A DNA stretch of 64,000 nucleotides, taken from the NCBI GenBank assembly GCA_025618425.1, contig CM046849.1:28291321-28355320 (forward strand), in the 5' to 3' direction. Below the pieces are notes generated by a model. That model saw only the letters and a list, made by a program, of their open reading frames with translations. It was not told the origin of the DNA and did not search any database. The stretch comes from Heliocidaris tuberculata. Lineage: Eukaryota > Echinodermata > Echinoidea > Camarodonta > Echinometridae. This document shows, one piece after another, positions 1 through 12,200 of the stretch. A program made the position numbers and the translations under genes. Positions within the stretch are counted from its first letter, which is position 1. Each line of letters begins with the position of its first letter.

Positions 1-163
1 ACAATACTCTATCAACCATGTCAACTGAGCCAATTGTGGCTCCTTTATAAAACGGCTACAAATCGGCACATTGTTTATCATGTAATATATGGATTGTTTA
101 CCAACATATGAGAAGTTTCATGCACACTTAATGGAAATCGCATACGGAAACGCAAAAAACCCC

Positions 164-195
<32 letters not shown>

Positions 196-1462
196 TGCTT
201 CTATAGCTCGGGGTTGCCAGCTATATTTTTGTCAAATCTACCTATATTTCTTTGTCAGCTTTAGGGAAACTGTCGTCAATATTTGGCATGATAATACATG
301 TAGTCACTATTGAAGGTTAATTTTATTAGATGATACACAGAAACCTTTTTTGCAATATACTGGGGAGGGGGGGGGGGGGGGAGGAGACCAGTTTAATATA
401 GGACATCATGCATGCTTCTATTCTCTTTCCTTCCGAAACCATTATTCATTTCTTTAACATTTCTCTCATTTTGGTTCTTGTTTTTTTTTAATGATTTTTT
501 TTTTTTTACAGAGACCATACTTATCTGTTATCCCACCTCACGCCCTCCAATTCCTGGCTGTGTCTTTAAGATTTAATGTGCCTTCGAATGGCGTCATGAC
601 ACCTTAATCACTTCTTATGGCTCACTCCAAATCGATGCTGCAATATTCAGTGCCGCCAGTTCCGGCAGATAATGGACGTCCGCGCCAAGCTGCAAATATT
701 ATTCCTGGCATTTTAATATCTCTTTACTTCAACTGATGTTCAACATTATGTCATATTTCACATGCAGACATACACCTAAAATACACAAGAGGCAGTCGAT
801 GATGAAAATAAACATGTTTGTCAAAAGGAGAAAGAGAGAGGTGGAAGAGGGACTTCATGAAAAACTGAGGAAAACAAAATGTAAACCGCTGAACACTTTT
901 TCCAGGAAGAAGAAAAAAAAATCACAGACGGTACGTTATGATGAGAGTAATGGAATCCTTGATTCCGAAAGCTGACCTTGGAAAACTGTCTGCGTTTTGT
1001 TTATTCATGTATGGACATTAATGAGGGGGATTCTTGTTTCAGGCGTGCGTGTCATGCTAAACAAACTCATGCACGCTGATGATGATGATGATGGAGACAA
1101 GTGGTAATGGTTTTAAGGGCCAGTCCCATTTAAGATGACGATAACGATAACTACGGATATAAGTCGTTCTCAAATCGGTCTTCAGAATTAGGCGATGTGG
1201 AAAAGGGTATTGAATATACTACCGATCCAAGAAAAGGCCGATGCATGCTAATGAGCCTTCCACTCCGATTTGTGGCATACCAAATTTTTCCTGATAACTT
1301 CAGCAGACCGACTAGGGAATGATCTAATACGGGTGAAATTGTTATAGTTATCGGTCGAATGGGGCCGGCCTTTTATTGTAAACGATGTATGTTCCAAGAA
1401 GTATTTAATGGATATGTGTTTTCACTATTAAATGCACGTGTATTATTTTTTGTTCATTACAG
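1..1462. other. Upstream of gene 1: no gene recognised
   Basis: Contains (CAA)n at about 165-195, a G-run at about 364-381, a T-run at about 496-508 and otherwise unremarkable AT-rich sequence. A 5' non-coding exon of gene 1 may lie here or before the window; no promoter could be assigned. Confidence 0.5.
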
Positions 1463-1669
1463 GCCTTCTGGGACCATTAAGGACGGGACGAGTATCTGCA
1501 TCCCAGGATAGTTTAGGACAAATAAAATTAGGGATCTGAGCCCAGTTGACGCCACTCTAGAAAGTTTCCAACTGTAATCATGGCGGCCAAAGCGATGAGG
1601 ATCATACCGTACCATCCAAACGGCGTCGTCGGCATCGCTTTCATCATCGCCATCAGTAGCTGTGTACTG
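1463..1669 (+). CDS. Gene 1 signal-peptide exon with 5' UTR (coding 1580-1669)
   Basis: The exon follows a CATTACAG acceptor, so at least one non-coding exon lies upstream. The ATG at 1580 opens 30 codons: a short polar start (MAAKAMRIIPYHPNG), then a hydrophobic stretch (VVGIAFIIAISSCVL), which is a plausible secretory signal. The donor GTAAGT follows at 1670, phase 0, matching the phase-0 start of both exon A copies (VATQTIATEE and VEAQTIATEE). This start is chosen because it gives a signal peptide and joins in frame. The antisense 60-aa ORF over the same bases is a shadow. Confidence 0.75.
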
Positions 1670-4600
1670 GTAAGTTCAAGTAGTTTGACTTTAGTGCGCG
1701 GTGCGGGCAAGGCGTTGTCCGCTGACGTAGGACCATGAGGACTGCGTCAGCGAATGACGCGGTCTTTGAGAGTGACACCGTATGAAAAGTGAATGCACAG
1801 TAAACCGTGTAAATATACCTTAAAGTACTGGCGCATACACTGATCACCTACGCAGGCTTGATAAGCATGATTAGCGTATAGGTAACAACCCTATGGTTAC
1901 AATGTAATCGAAGTAACGCTGTTGTTCATGCTTATTATGCGTCTGTAGTGTTTCACTGACAGAATATTGTTTGAGTGACAGCTGTCCAATCATTTTAATG
2001 ACTCCGAACTTTTCAACTCTTGATGTGCCATCGCGGTCAAGATACAGTCACAATGTTGCCATGAACATGCAAAAATCAATCTGCGGGCAATTTCAGTGGT
2101 TTAGAGTTGCATGGCACTTACTTTTCGCATCATATCTGTGTGTAATCTATACTTTCGATAAAATGTCTCTGTCTCTTCTAGTTAAACATGTTAAACAGCT
2201 CCCCCGTCTTTCTTTCTCTCTTTCCCTTCATCTCTCTCTCTCCCTCTCTTTCGATCTCCCTAACTCCCCTTTGTCTCTCACCCTCTTCCTCTACTCATCT
2301 TCTCTTTGAACCAGAGCTATCTATACCTATATACACAAATTTTGGCCAACTCGGTTTCATTTGTACACAATATGGCGCATCTTTCCTTATATCACTCTTA
2401 AAATGTTGGGTAAATTTAGTTGGGTAACTGCTGGTTGGTTAAAAATATTCCCAATTCTGGGCTATTATTAACCAACTGGACACTCGAGTGGTGTAACCAA
2501 TATTGGTCAATACTTTTTACCTAAATATTGGGCATGTATTTACCAACAGTATTTGGTAATTATGGGTTGGGTACTTGTTGCCCTGTAGTTGTGTAATTTT
2601 GTCACATTTCCTTTGCCAGTCGGGTAAATTTTGTTGGGTAACTGATGGTTGGTTAGAAATTCGCTTTTGCCCAACTTGTGGTAAATATTTTTACCCAATA
2701 TTGGGGAAAACACTTATATGAATATTCATGAATTTTTAGTAGCGTATGGTTTGGGGTGGCCCTATTTACTAACTGTCACCGAATGCATAAAAAAATATAA
2801 GGGGTATATAAGAGCTTGCACTAGTTTGTACTAACTGGATAGGACTAGGATAGGATTGGTTAAGATATAGGATAGGATAGCTTAAAATAGGATAGGTTAG
2901 GATTGATTAGGTTAAGACCCAGAAGGACGTAACAAGCAGATTTCATTTTTTTTACCTAGGTTGGAGGAAAAAGGAAACAATAAATTGGGCAGCTGAATTT
3001 GCCCAACCACATGATATTTGTTACCAAACAGCTGAACAAATAGAGGGTTGGGCAATCCTATTGGGTAAGATTGGTTGGGCAATAATTACCCAACTGAGAA
3101 TATAACCAACAGTTGGGCAATTGTAGAGTTGGGTAAAATCTAATGGGTCACCAACTGATGGGCAATTTAATTTGCCCAACAACATAGTAAATGGATTGCC
3201 CAACATCAGTTGGGCAAATTTTAACCAAAAGTTGTGTGGACAGTATGTTGCCCAGTGTTGGTTAAAAATTGGGCATTTTTTTGCCCAACTTTTTTAAGAG
3301 TGGTATATACTTGCCCAACAAAACAACATGCGCCATGTTGTTACCTATACCGAGTTGGCCAAACTCTGTGTATAAAGATGGCTCTTATTTGGACGACACA
3401 GGGAGGTGTATGGAACTTCTCTCCTACACCCGTGTAAAGGCGATAATGGCTTACAAACAGATACCTCTGAAATTGAAATGCGTTAGCTAACGTTTTACTG
3501 GCTACTTAGAAATATCTATTGAATTAGGAAAACAAGACGATTAAGGGAAAAAAATCAACAACAAACACACAAACAATCCAACAATGTGTAAACTATTTGT
3601 CTAATTTTGGGAATGTTTCCCCAGTGACGAATGGTAGTCAGATCCTCGTAAGAGAGGCATTATACCGAACACAAATTGAGTAAATCATATATCTTTCGGG
3701 AACTTCCAATATGATTCTATAGCTGAAAGCAATATGTTTCTGTCTTGTTTTCAAGTGATCAAACATAATTATTTCTGCACACCTAACCAAAAAAAAAGTA
3801 CATTTATTGTAGTAATTTGTGTAATCTGTGTTCACCCTGCTATTTGTCAGTTTTCCTGTTAAAGGTATCATAATCCATCAGTATACAGCTACAATCGATA
3901 TCGAAGAAGCATTAACTAACTACCAATTAGGCTGACGCCACTATTATACCACTATTGCACTGTGATTGCCAATTAATCACTAATAAACACTGCCTAATAG
4001 GCGATTAGTATGCTTATTTAATACCATCATTATCATGGCAATGGTTACATATTGTATGGCAGCATAATACTCGAATATTCTGAAGTATAAAATTTCAGGT
4101 TTGCTATGTTGTTTTTTGTTTGTTTGTTTGTTTTTTGTTTTTTGTTTTTAAACCTTTTTAAAATTCTGAAATGAAATGCGTTTGTGAATAGCTAGCGGAA
4201 TACAAGAACCGGGTTACATGATGTTGGAAAATATTGATCATTTCATTTTTCAAGCTACATTGAAAAGGGAAATGATGGGACTTTCTCGAGAAAAATAGCT
4301 CTCCCCATTATTTCTTCTTGAGAACGTCATCGTCAAGATCAAGACGTTTTAGATCGATTGCCTAATATCTATGCTCACGGTCCCATCAGTTTTGCCAAGG
4401 AACTTTAAACCTATCATCCGGTTATTAGGAGAATTAATTTGTATTAGGTGGGATCTATGATGATGGGCTCGTTGCAGTGACATTTATCGTTGGTGGCTCT
4501 GGGGAGAAAGCAGCGATAGTTTTCACGGATAACACGGCAGGTGACATACGAGGTGATGAGCAGAGATGGTGATAGATTATCCGAATGACTGGATCCTAAA

Positions 4601-5501
4601 CAGCATTGGAAAGGGTCCGTTCTCATTAACGTTACTTTCCCAAATTAGATTAAACTGTAGTCAGCTGTTATCATGTCGGAGAAAAAGGAAAAGGCATTGA
4701 AAAGGGTCAACTCTAATGAACTCGGCCCCATCCTCACTTCCAAAATAACAGTGATCATAGTGGAGTCGACCCTTTTTAAGAGCCCGCCAATATGTGAGTG
4801 TGAACCGGTGCCATTGTAAGTTGCAAACGAGGCGTCACTTAAACTGCGCTATTACTTGCGCCAGGGGCGGCGCCAGGGTATTTTGATAGGAGGGGCAAGA
4901 CGACCTAAAAATGACGTCATATTTTTTCTCCATTAAATAACAGGGGTAATATAGAGTGATATGTTTAAGACCTCTCTTTTTAATACTCCGCTTTCTTCCT
5001 TCTTCCCTTTTCTTCCCTTTTCTTCCTCCTTTTCTTCTTTTTCTTCTTTTTTTTCCTTTTTTCACTACTTGAAAAATCATATCTGCCCCCCCCCCCTGTA
5101 GCGCCGCCCCTGACTTGCGCCATTCAAGTCTCCGAAGGCAATACGTGCATGCGGCAGTAATGCAACGCTATTTTTGCACTGTATATTTTGCATGCGCCAT
5201 AGTGCTGCCTATTGGAGGGAGCCGAGTTGGCTACTCTGTGTATACATGCTATACTTGACTCTGATACTGAAGAGACCCGTTTCGCTGGGTCAACAGGTCT
5301 AATGATATTCATTTAGAACGCTCTTATTTGGGAATTTGAAAGAGGCCTTCGTAATTTTTCAATGTAAATTTCAACTCACCGTGCTTAACACCAGAAAGCC
5401 CGTATTTACCTTTATTTCTCAAGTGTTTTATTTTTTTATTTTTCTTCTATTTTTTTTTTCTGTTTATTGTTTAACGCTGCTTTGGAGCAGCATCCCCATG
5501 T

Positions 5502-5537
<36 letters not shown>

Positions 5538-5880
5538 GATGAAAAGCTGAAACCCTACGTCAAAACAAGAAAATACCTCATTGGATTTGGACAAGGACTA
5601 CAATAAACCTTGTTCTATACACAGGCCTATCAGTCATTCGATATCAGTTTGTAATATGTCATGATGTATGATATTCACAATAACTTGCCGCTTGTTCTTT
5701 TCCGTAATCATACATCATTATCATGTTACTGTCATGATGTATGTATATGTCTCAATTTACTTTGGCAGCTGTTCTTTTTCTGGCCCTGCATTATTTACCC
5801 AAGGCCAACGTTATTTTCGTTTGTGTTTGTTTTCATTGATCTATTTCTTCTTCTTTTCTTCTTCTTCTTCTTCTTCTTCT

Positions 5881-5915
<35 letters not shown>

Positions 5916-6260
5916 TTTTCCTTTTTTTTTCTTCTTTTTTCCCCCTTCTTTTTTCTCTTCTTCTTCGTCTTCTTCATCACCTTCTTCCACCCACATCCCC
6001 GCCATGTAAGGGGGTCGATACATGAACCATTCTGTTTCATTAAAAAAAACTTCTTCTTCTTCTTTGTTTTCTTCTTCTTCCTTTTATCCGTCTACATCTT
6101 CTTTTTCTTCCTCTTCCTCTTTTTCTTCTTCTTCTTCTTCTTCTTCTCTTCTTCTTCTTCTTCTTCTTCTTCTTCTTCTTCTTCTTCTTCTTCTTCTTCT
6201 TCTTCTTCTTCTTCTTCTTCTTCTTCTTCTTCTTCTTCTTCTTCTTCTTCTTCTTCTTCT

Positions 6261-6295
<35 letters not shown>

Positions 6296-9200
6296 TTTTC
6301 CTTTTTTTTTCTTCTTTTTTCCCCCTTCTTTTTTCTCTTCTTCTTCGTCTTCTTCATCACCTTCTTCTTTTTTTTTCTTTTTTTTTTTTTTTTTTTTTTG
6401 GGGGGGGGGGGCGCAAATGAATGCATTGTGCCTATTAAAGTGTACCAATCCCCTTAGAAAAATTATTTGTGTACAGCTAGAAAGAAGGAATTAGCTTCTA
6501 AGAACTTTACCTGACATTTTATAAGTCAACAGTTAAGGGGTATGAAGGAAATAAAGGATAACATGAAAATGTGACTTGGCTTCCGCGCGGGCCCCATTCT
6601 TTACCAGAGCATACGGTTGCGTCGACTTGTCTACTCACAAGTCGTTTATACGTTTATTGAGAGTGTACTTAAACTTGCATTAGCTTTTTTTTTTTTTTTT
6701 TTTTTTAAATAGAAGTAATATTTGACATGTTTGAAACCCATATTTTGAATACAATACAGGGACATGGAACCTCTAACATGCAGAGCAAATAATTTGGGGG
6801 TTGATTATTATATCCAGTAGTCCCGTCGTTTGCGAAATGCGAAATACAAAGAAAATTACGTCAATATAATCGATAATTATCAATGATTTTTAATACAGCT
6901 ACACTCTTAAAAATACGTGGTCGGATATTGCGTAGTCAAACTTATTCGACCACGTGTCGCAGTTGTTTTCGATAGTAATGCTCCCGCTGCAGTAATAATG
7001 ACCAGAATTGACCACGCAAAAATTGGTCGGATGGTTGGCTAAGTACAGCGCGCTCTCCGACAGGACTACGTCCTAAAACATAGCAGCCAGTCTTCAGTGT
7101 ATTAATATGCCATCACTAGTAGAAGCATTGATTAAACTGTAAATTGAATAATACCATTCCATTGTTGGTTAATTGATTGATTTAGTAAAGAACAATTTTC
7201 AAATGACTTTTCATGGATCTACAGTTTTCGTGCCCCGCACGCGTTCTGCGTATACGCGTCCGATCCGGTTCAGCAATGCTGAGCGTAGCAGACATTGGGG
7301 ATCAGGTTAGAATTTCCATGTTACTTTGCTTCGATGCGAAAATTTTCTAAATAAATTGTTGCGGTTACATCTACTTTGGTGTGAATTTGTGTCATTTGTT
7401 ATCAAAATTGTCAGAGATTACCACGTTTTTCGTGGTTATAATGGGCTTTAGAAAATGACCACGTTTCGACCATGTTGGGTGGTACGAATTAATAACCCCG
7501 TCTAACGGGGTTGTTAAATGTAGAACTACGCTGTGTGGACATTTTGGGTAATATTGACCCCGTGCGGGGTTTGTGCATAGTTAATTGACGACGCAAGCGG
7601 GATTAAAAATGACCATGTTTGGGTCATTTTTAAGAGTGTACAGGTCGCAACACAAACCATCGCAACCGAGGAGGAAGTGGACATCCAAGAAGGGGAGGAA
7701 AATCCCGACCCTATATTTGATAGTGGGGTGGAACACAAGAACGCGGAACAGCGGGACAAGCACTTGGCAGTAGCTAACGACTGTCTTCTCCGAGAAATCA
7801 CCGAATCACCTCCAGATGATGGTAAGTATTGCAGGCATTGGTATCAGTAGCGAAACGTTAGTAAAGCTATTAAAGTTGCCTTAAACTGGTAGAAAAGAAC
7901 ACACTATCTTACGGTCATTCCTAATTATTTAATGCAAATAATTTTAGTTTTAGAGATTTGTTACATTTTATTTTGAATTTAAAACAACAACTCACTCAAC
8001 TCAAATATGCACATTTTTTAGTTGTTAACTATTAGTTTTGACTTACCAAAAAAAAAAAAAAGAGAAGAAAAATTGCCTAAAAGTACATTTTAAGCTCCTA
8101 AGAAAGAGAATAGTGCATGATGGGGAAAATAAGTTGCACAGAGTGCATTGTAAAGTAGCACTCCATCGAAAATAAGTTGATTTCCAGCTTTTATCATGTC
8201 ATTGTTTATTCTATCACTACTTCCTTCCAATGCAGTACATTAATTGCTAGTATACAACTCATACTTTACGAATGAAATGAAATGAAATCAATTTTAAAAT
8301 CAATACATCCAGAGAGCAATGTACACACACAACAGGAAATACACTCATTCACAACCTGACAGTTGATTTCGTTTAAGAAAAAAAAAAAAGTTTAGCTTTC
8401 TTAGATTGGAGGCACATGATTTCCCCTAGCAAGATACAACGCAAGATAAAAGGGAAGCTAATCTCAAACTCTTCTCAAACAGTTCCAAACATTTTTCTGT
8501 ATTACACTCAAGCCTCCCCTCGGAAAGTAGTCAAATATTAATATTTGACTAATGCTTCTCAACCTTGTCGAGTAAACTCGAATGATTCTAAAGCACACAG
8601 AAGTAGCCCCCGACGTTGTATGTTCCGACGAAAAATGACATGGTTGAATTCAACTCCACGTAGGCGGGCGTGGGGGGGGGGGGGGGGTCAAGGAGGGAGT
8701 GTCAAGTGAGGGGAGTATTTAACAAATCTTCAACTCTTCAGATTACATTTAGGCTTGCTATTGCTTTTTTGATTAGATTTAATGTAAGAGCTAGGTATAG
8801 TGATTGATTCAGGGTTAAAGTTTAAAATTCGTTTTTTTTTTGTTTTTTTTTTAAATTTTTTTTTTATACGAAATAACCGCGGACCAATATTTTCGCCGGA
8901 GCATGTGTGATACAACCCTCTGTCCAACCAGGTGACACGACATTTGCTCCTCCGTCCATGTCTCGAAAGGTCAAATGTTAAGGTCAAGGTCATGATTTGT
9001 TTGTTTGTTGAGGACAACGTGAAGATTAGGATTAGGATTAAGGTTAGGGTTAGGGTTAGGGTTAGGGTTAGGTTTAACATGTCAAAGTCAGACTGGAGCA
9101 ATTGTCGCAGGAGCAAATGTCATGGAACCATCCAACCCTGCATCTCACTTCCAACTCCCAGGTACATCCACCATGTCTACTCTCCAATGCACAGGGCACT

Positions 9201-12200
9201 AAGTGACGGCGTACTCTACATGTACTTGATTTACATAGTTTTCCTTGCCTACATTGCATAAAAAGTACAAGCTTTAAAATACCTATATGCCTGCCCCGAC
9301 TTACCTAATGAGTTCAAGTGCACTTTGCAATTCTAATCGAGCAGGGAATAATTCATAGATCACAAAAGACGGCCAGAAATTCGGATGACCGTGAGAGCAA
9401 AGAGGTTTGGTTCATGCTTCACATGAATTTTCAATATTGAAGAGATAGAGTAATGAATGACTTTATGTCTTCATCGAACAGCGAATGGTTTAGATTTCTT
9501 ACAGTTGTTCGAAAATAAAGCAAACTAAAAACTATTTAAAGGTAAATAGAATTATTGATTTGCGATAACTAAAATACTGATAGGCTAGACTGATAGAAAC
9601 GAATTTCAGCTACATAAAGTAGAGATATTTAAAATAAAGCTGTGTGAACAGACATGCCATTGAAAGTTTACATGTTTACCCTAAATCTTCCCCGAGACTT
9701 ATATTACGTTGTAGCTACTAAATCATTCATTAGGCATTGCACTAATTCGTTATATATTGCTAATTGAAGGGAGGTAGTGCAATTAAGGTACACGTAAACA
9801 CATTTGAATAGATTCTTCCTCCTCCCTTTTTGTTTTAGGTTGTTTAATGTATTGCAATCTCACCTTCAATCATTGTTGGGACTGTTGGAATTATACTCGA
9901 GCGGGTGAGGTCGCTGTTCATCCTTGCCCATGGTATATACCAGCATCAAATTCACAAAGTGAGTATTTGACCTTGGGGGACAAAAGTGAAATAAAATTTA
10001 CACTTATTTTATTTTTTAACGAAAATACTATTGAACAGCAAACAATGCAAAGGAGGAGGCGAATACCAAAAGCGGAGCTTGTGCTGGAAACGCCAGGAAC
10101 AAAATAATAATAATAGAAGAACAGGGCAGCGTTTCATCAAGTGTTTTGTCAGTGATTTTTACCGACAAATTTGCTCTCAGCCAATCAGATGCAAGGATTT
10201 CAGTAGCTTATAACAGTTAAAATCGGTTAAAATCACTGACAAAACACTTGATGAAACGCTCCCCAGGTTATCATAAGAACTTAATAACGTGTTGTTGTTG
10301 TTGTTTTTTTTTTTTTACAAAAATAGAATAAGGAAAGTTAATATAGGACATAACTACTTAAGAAATCGACAGTGGACTTTCATGATGATGATGTCATCAC
10401 GAATAGGTTTGGTTCACTGTGAATGACTCGCGTATGAAGGGCTTATCTTAAACAAGGGATACGAAGGAAGCCAATTTTATGTCATTAAGACAAAGAGAAT
10501 ATCACACATTTTGCTTCAAAAAGTATTTCGGGGATTCTTTTGTTGATGTTTGCTTCTAAAATGAACAAAATCAATGAAAAAACTTCGCAATCGTCGACAG
10601 ACTAAAACAAATAACATTTAACAGTCACGCTTTGCTTCAACCCAAACTAGGTACAAGTGGATTTTGACAGGATCTTTTTTAATAACCCTGGTGCTCGGTA
10701 ATCCATGGCAGCAAATTATGAATAAGGTATCAGTGAATAGAATATTAGTTACTCCTTACCATGAAATAAATCTAAAGGTTTCAGAATATGTAAATTTATG
10801 TACGAAACTACCAAAGTTGGGTATGCTTTTTAATACGCACTGTACAGGAATGTATAGGATGTATAGTGCAAGCTGTTATGGATTTCATTTCATTTATTTC
10901 CACTTACAACAAAATAAAATGCATAGGTTTACATCGTACATAGCAAATCAATGAAACTTTACAATTATTGGTTACAATGTACAATAGACATAGAAAAACA
11001 AACTAGGTTGGTCGCGGAGGGGACTGCTAAAAAGCTTGGCTTGTAGATTGCAGCCCCCTATAACTTATAATTGCAAAAATAGTATATCATTGAAAAGGGA
11101 ACGTATTTGAGGCGTCGCCCGCCACGAGTCTTACAATGGGCCGTGTTCCACGAAACCTAAATGGCAAGTAAGACATTTGTGATTAAATCTTTTGATCAAA
11201 GCTACTGAAATCATTTACCATCTGATTGGCAGTGAAAAAAAAATTGTTGAATAATTGTTGTGCCGTTACTATTTATAACCGATTTAAAAGAATCGGGTCC
11301 TTTCCACCTGTAAATATATTCAGTTAGTAACAACAAGAACGGCAAAAATATATAAACTGCAAAAACAAAACTAAGCAGACCAAAATAAAAATAAAGATAA
11401 AAGAGTAAACCGTCCAGATTTCCACAGAACAGTGTCATGAAGTTTCGAAGTACTGATCTAGTGTCGAATTTTTCTCTTTTTCAGTTTGGTAGAAAATGCG
11501 ACCATATACTGCATGCCAAATGGCGAGTTGTACATGAGTGCATTTACCGACCAAACATGGACCAACTATTCAGCGTGCTGCAATCCTGTCAAGAAGTAAG
11601 TTGTCTCATATGTATTGATTCTAGGAAAATAACGACCCGGGCGACTTCTCTCTAGAACAATTCAGGATAAAACATACAAATTAACCCAAGCGATTGCATG
11701 GTGATCTGCACGTCGATAGCCACTCTGAGACGTTCTTTTTTTCTTCACAAGTGTCTGTTTCTAGTCACGTACATGTATTTCGAATGCCTATAAGTAAGCC
11801 TATCAGTCATTCGATATCAGTTTGTAGTACGTCATAATGCATGAGGTTCACAATGAATTTCCGCTTGTTCTTTTCCGCAATCATACATCATTATTATGTT
11901 ACTATCATGATGTATTTGGATGTCTCAATTTAGTTTGGCAGCTGTTATTTTTCTGCCCCTTCGTCATTTACCCAAGGGCAGTGTTATTTTCGTTTGTGTT
12001 TGTTTTCATTGGTCTATTTCTTCTTCTTCTTCTTCTTCTTCTGCTTTTTTTTTTCTTCTTCTTCTTCGTCGTCTTCTTTTTCAACTTCTTTTTTGATGGG
12101 GGGGGGGGGGGGAATGAATGCATTGTACTTATTAATGTGTACCAGTCACCTAAGAAAATGATTTTTGTACAACAAGGAAGAATAAATTAGTTTCTAAGAA

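Larger units (their letters stand above)
5620..11795 (+). repeat. Tandem duplication unit 1 (exons A1-B1-C1)
   Basis: Direct duplicate of 11,796-21,475. The shared start CCTATCAGTCATTCGATATC occurs at about 5,625 and again at about 11,800, right where unit 1's downstream homology to unit 2 (ending near TATTTCGAATG) stops. Homology covers 5,620-6,600 with 11,796-12,307, then about 6,835-11,795 with about 16,975-21,475. Confidence 0.85.

Noticed and set aside
1528..1710. Minus-strand 60-aa ORF with a hydrophobic stretch
   Set aside because: Antisense shadow of the gene 1 signal-peptide exon, whose sense strand has splice sites and joins in frame.
3021..3490. Short ORFs in both strands around 3.0-3.5 kb
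   Set aside because: They are translations of the nested TTGGGCAA-motif MITE.
5661..6494. 277-codon ORF rich in Phe and Ser, and antisense Lys/Glu ORFs
   Set aside because: Translation of the TTC microsatellite; all frames stay open because the repeat lacks stops.
9025..9076. TTAGGG run as evidence of a chromosome fusion or telomere
   Set aside because: It lies within the inverted ends of a small mobile element missing from the duplicate unit.
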